Positions 62,476-64,000 of a stretch of DNA of 64,000 bases are shown here, in pieces. The stretch spans positions 74,241,983 to 74,305,982 of the forward strand of contig OX457071.1 in NCBI GenBank assembly GCA_949752795.1, in the 5' to 3' direction. Source of the stretch: Hyperoodon ampullatus (taxonomy: Eukaryota; Chordata; Mammalia; Artiodactyla; Ziphiidae). A model generated the notes under the pieces. That model saw nothing but the letters and a program-made list of their open reading frames with translations. It was not told the origin of the DNA and made no database searches. Within the stretch, counting starts at the first letter, position 1, and the number at the start of each line of letters is the position of its first letter. The position numbers were made by a program, and so were the translations under genes.

Positions 62476-64000
62476 CTTGGAGCTTTTCACCATTGAGTAT
62501 GATGTTAGCTGTGGGCTTGTTATATGACTCTTATTATTTTGAGGTACTTTCCCTCTATACCCACTTTGTTGAGAGTTTTTATCATGAAAAAAAGGCTATA
62601 TTTTGTCTAATGCTTTTTCTGCATCTATTAAGATGATCATATGATTTTTATCTTTCATTCTATTAACGTGGTGTATCATACTTACCGATTTCTGTATGAC
62701 GAAGCATCTTTGCATGCCAGGGATATATTCCATTTGATCATGATGCATAAACCTTTTAATGTAATGCTGACTTGGGTTTGCAAATATTTTGTTGAAATTT
62801 TTTGCATCTATGTTCATCAAACATTGAACTGTAGTTTTCCTTTCTTGTAGTGGCCTTATCTAGCTTTAGTACCAGGGTATGTTGGCCTCAAAAAATAAAT
62901 TTAGCAGTGATCCTCTTCTCTTCAATTTTTTGAAAGAGTCTGAGAAGAATTGGTGTTAATTCTTCTTTACATGTTTAGCAGAATTCCATAAGGAAACCAT
63001 CTGGTCCTGGGCTTTTCTTTGTTGGGAGGTTTTCAATTACCGACTCAATCTCCTTACTCGTTTTGGCCTCTTCAGATTTTCTATTTCTTCATGATTCAGT
63101 CTTGGTAGGTTGTATGTTTCTAAGAATTCGTCCATTCTTCTAAGTTATCCAATTTGTTGGCTTGTAACTGTTCATAGTAGTCTCGTATGATCCTTTGTAT
63201 TTCCATGGTACCATTTGTAATATCTCCTCTTTCATTTCTGACATTATTTGAATAATCCCATCTCTTTTTTTCCTTAGTCTAGCTAAAGGTTTGTCATTTT
63301 TGTTTATGTTTCAAAAAACAGCTCTTAGTTTCACTGACCTTTTCTATCATCTTTCTAGTCTCTATTTCATTTATTTCTGCATTGATCTTTGGTATTTCCT
63401 TCTTTATGCTAACTTTGGGCTTAGTTTGTTCTTTTCCTAGTTCCTTGAGGTGTAAAGTGAAGTTGTTTATTTCAGATCTTTCTTGTTTCTTACTGTAGGT
63501 GTGTATCACTATAAACTTCCTTCATAGAGCTGTTTTTAATACATCCCATAAGTTTTGATATGTTGTATTTCCAGTTTTGTTTGTTTCAACGTATTTTCTT
63601 ATCTCCTTTTCAGTTTCTTCTCTGACCCATTGGTTATTCAAGAGTGTGTTAATTTCCACATTCTGTGAATTCTGCGGGTTTCTTCCCGTTACTGATTTCT
63701 AGTTTCATACCACTGTGGTCAGAAAAGTCAGGTGATACGATTTCAATCTTCTTAAATTTGCTAAAACCTTTTCTTTTTTTTTGTAGTGAAGCAAGTAAAG
63801 TGTTTATTAGGAGGAAAAAGAGTACAATACCTGTGGATAGACACACAGGCAGGCTCAGAGAGGGAGTCACGCCCTTGTGGTAGTTGCTAATACCTGTTTT
63901 GTAGCTTGACATATGATCTATCCTGGAGAATGTTCCATGTGTGCTTGAGAAGAATGTATATTCTGCTGCTGTTTGATGGAATGTTATATATATATATATG
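62476..64000 (-). mobile_element. LINE-1 ORF2 fragment, runs out of window
   Basis: Minus strand reads LINE-1 reverse transcriptase, for example [19 protein letters not shown] near 62596-62660, in pieces with stops and frameshifts. It extends past position 64000. A small retrocopy is inserted at 63773-63883. Confidence 0.88.
63773..63883 (-). pseudogene. Tiny poly(A)-tailed retrocopy of an unknown transcript 3' end
   Basis: On the minus strand about 100 bp end in AATAAA (63803-63808), then about 20 bp, then a 9-A tail (63774-63782). The flanks TTGCTAAAACC (from 63758) and TTGCTAATACC (from 63884) duplicate the LINE-1 target. The source transcript is not recognised; it could be an mRNA 3' end or the R region of an LTR element. 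Confidence 0.65.

Larger units (their letters stand above)
51282..64000 (-). other. CDK8 intron 1, 3' part
   Basis: At least 12.7 kb of intron 1. It contains GT and AC microsatellites, a MIR (about 51765-51860), an unassigned old repeat (about 52440-52720), and two young CHR SINEs (53647-53848, 57185-57391). LINE-1 3' ends follow (55418-55533, 56240-56650, 60168-60547), then a long CHR-type SINE (57590-57886) and a minus-strand LINE-1 ORF2 fragment running out of the window (62476-64000). There is no CpG island, which fits the promoter lying farther out. Confidence 0.85.

Overview
The window is mammalian nuclear DNA, almost certainly from a cetacean. It carries nine near-identical copies of about 205-215 bp of a tRNA-derived SINE of the CHR family (Cetacea, Hippopotamus, Ruminantia). 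It also has older and longer CHR-type copies, a cetartiodactyl-type mariner, and LINE-1 3' ends typical of whales and ruminants. Species-level assignment is not possible from this sequence alone.

The only gene I can support is CDK8 (cyclin-dependent kinase 8, the Mediator kinase), on the minus strand across the whole window. Eleven internal coding exons (exons 2-12 of 13) were located between 51281 and 467. Every intron end inside the window is GT-AG, every codon phase joins, and the exons add up to 1141 nt. They encode the end of codon 43 through codon 423 of a 464-residue protein, with no stop or frameshift. Exon 1 (promoter and N-terminus) lies beyond 64000. Exon 13 (C-terminal 41 residues and 3'UTR) lies before position 1. 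The alternative, the paralogue CDK19, is excluded by the C-terminal linker encoded by exons 11-12.

Layout on the + axis: 1-1540 holds exons 12, 11 and 10 in a tight cluster; 4146-7905 holds exons 9, 8 and 7; 14991-17510 holds exons 6 and 5; a 17.8 kb intron follows; then come exon 4 (35267-35407), exon 3 (39619-39729) and exon 2 (51206-51281). The remaining 12.7 kb is the 3' part of intron 1.

The introns are ordinary repeat-rich mammalian DNA: CHR SINEs, LINE-1 pieces of several ages, L2/MIR relics, an MLT1-type LTR, MER5A-, Tigger- and mariner-type DNA transposons, and microsatellites. No CpG island, rRNA, intact tRNA or second protein gene was recognised.

I did not find a new biological system. 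The best points for a second look are: a GAG/AAG tandem splice acceptor at CDK8 exon 12; a tailless tRNA-Cys-like retropseudogene flanked by 8-bp repeats; a tiny poly(A)-tailed retrocopy nested in a LINE; a candidate LINE-1 3' transduction; an X-Y-X'-Y' inverted duplication; a 56-bp tandem duplication; and a mariner nested in an old LINE.
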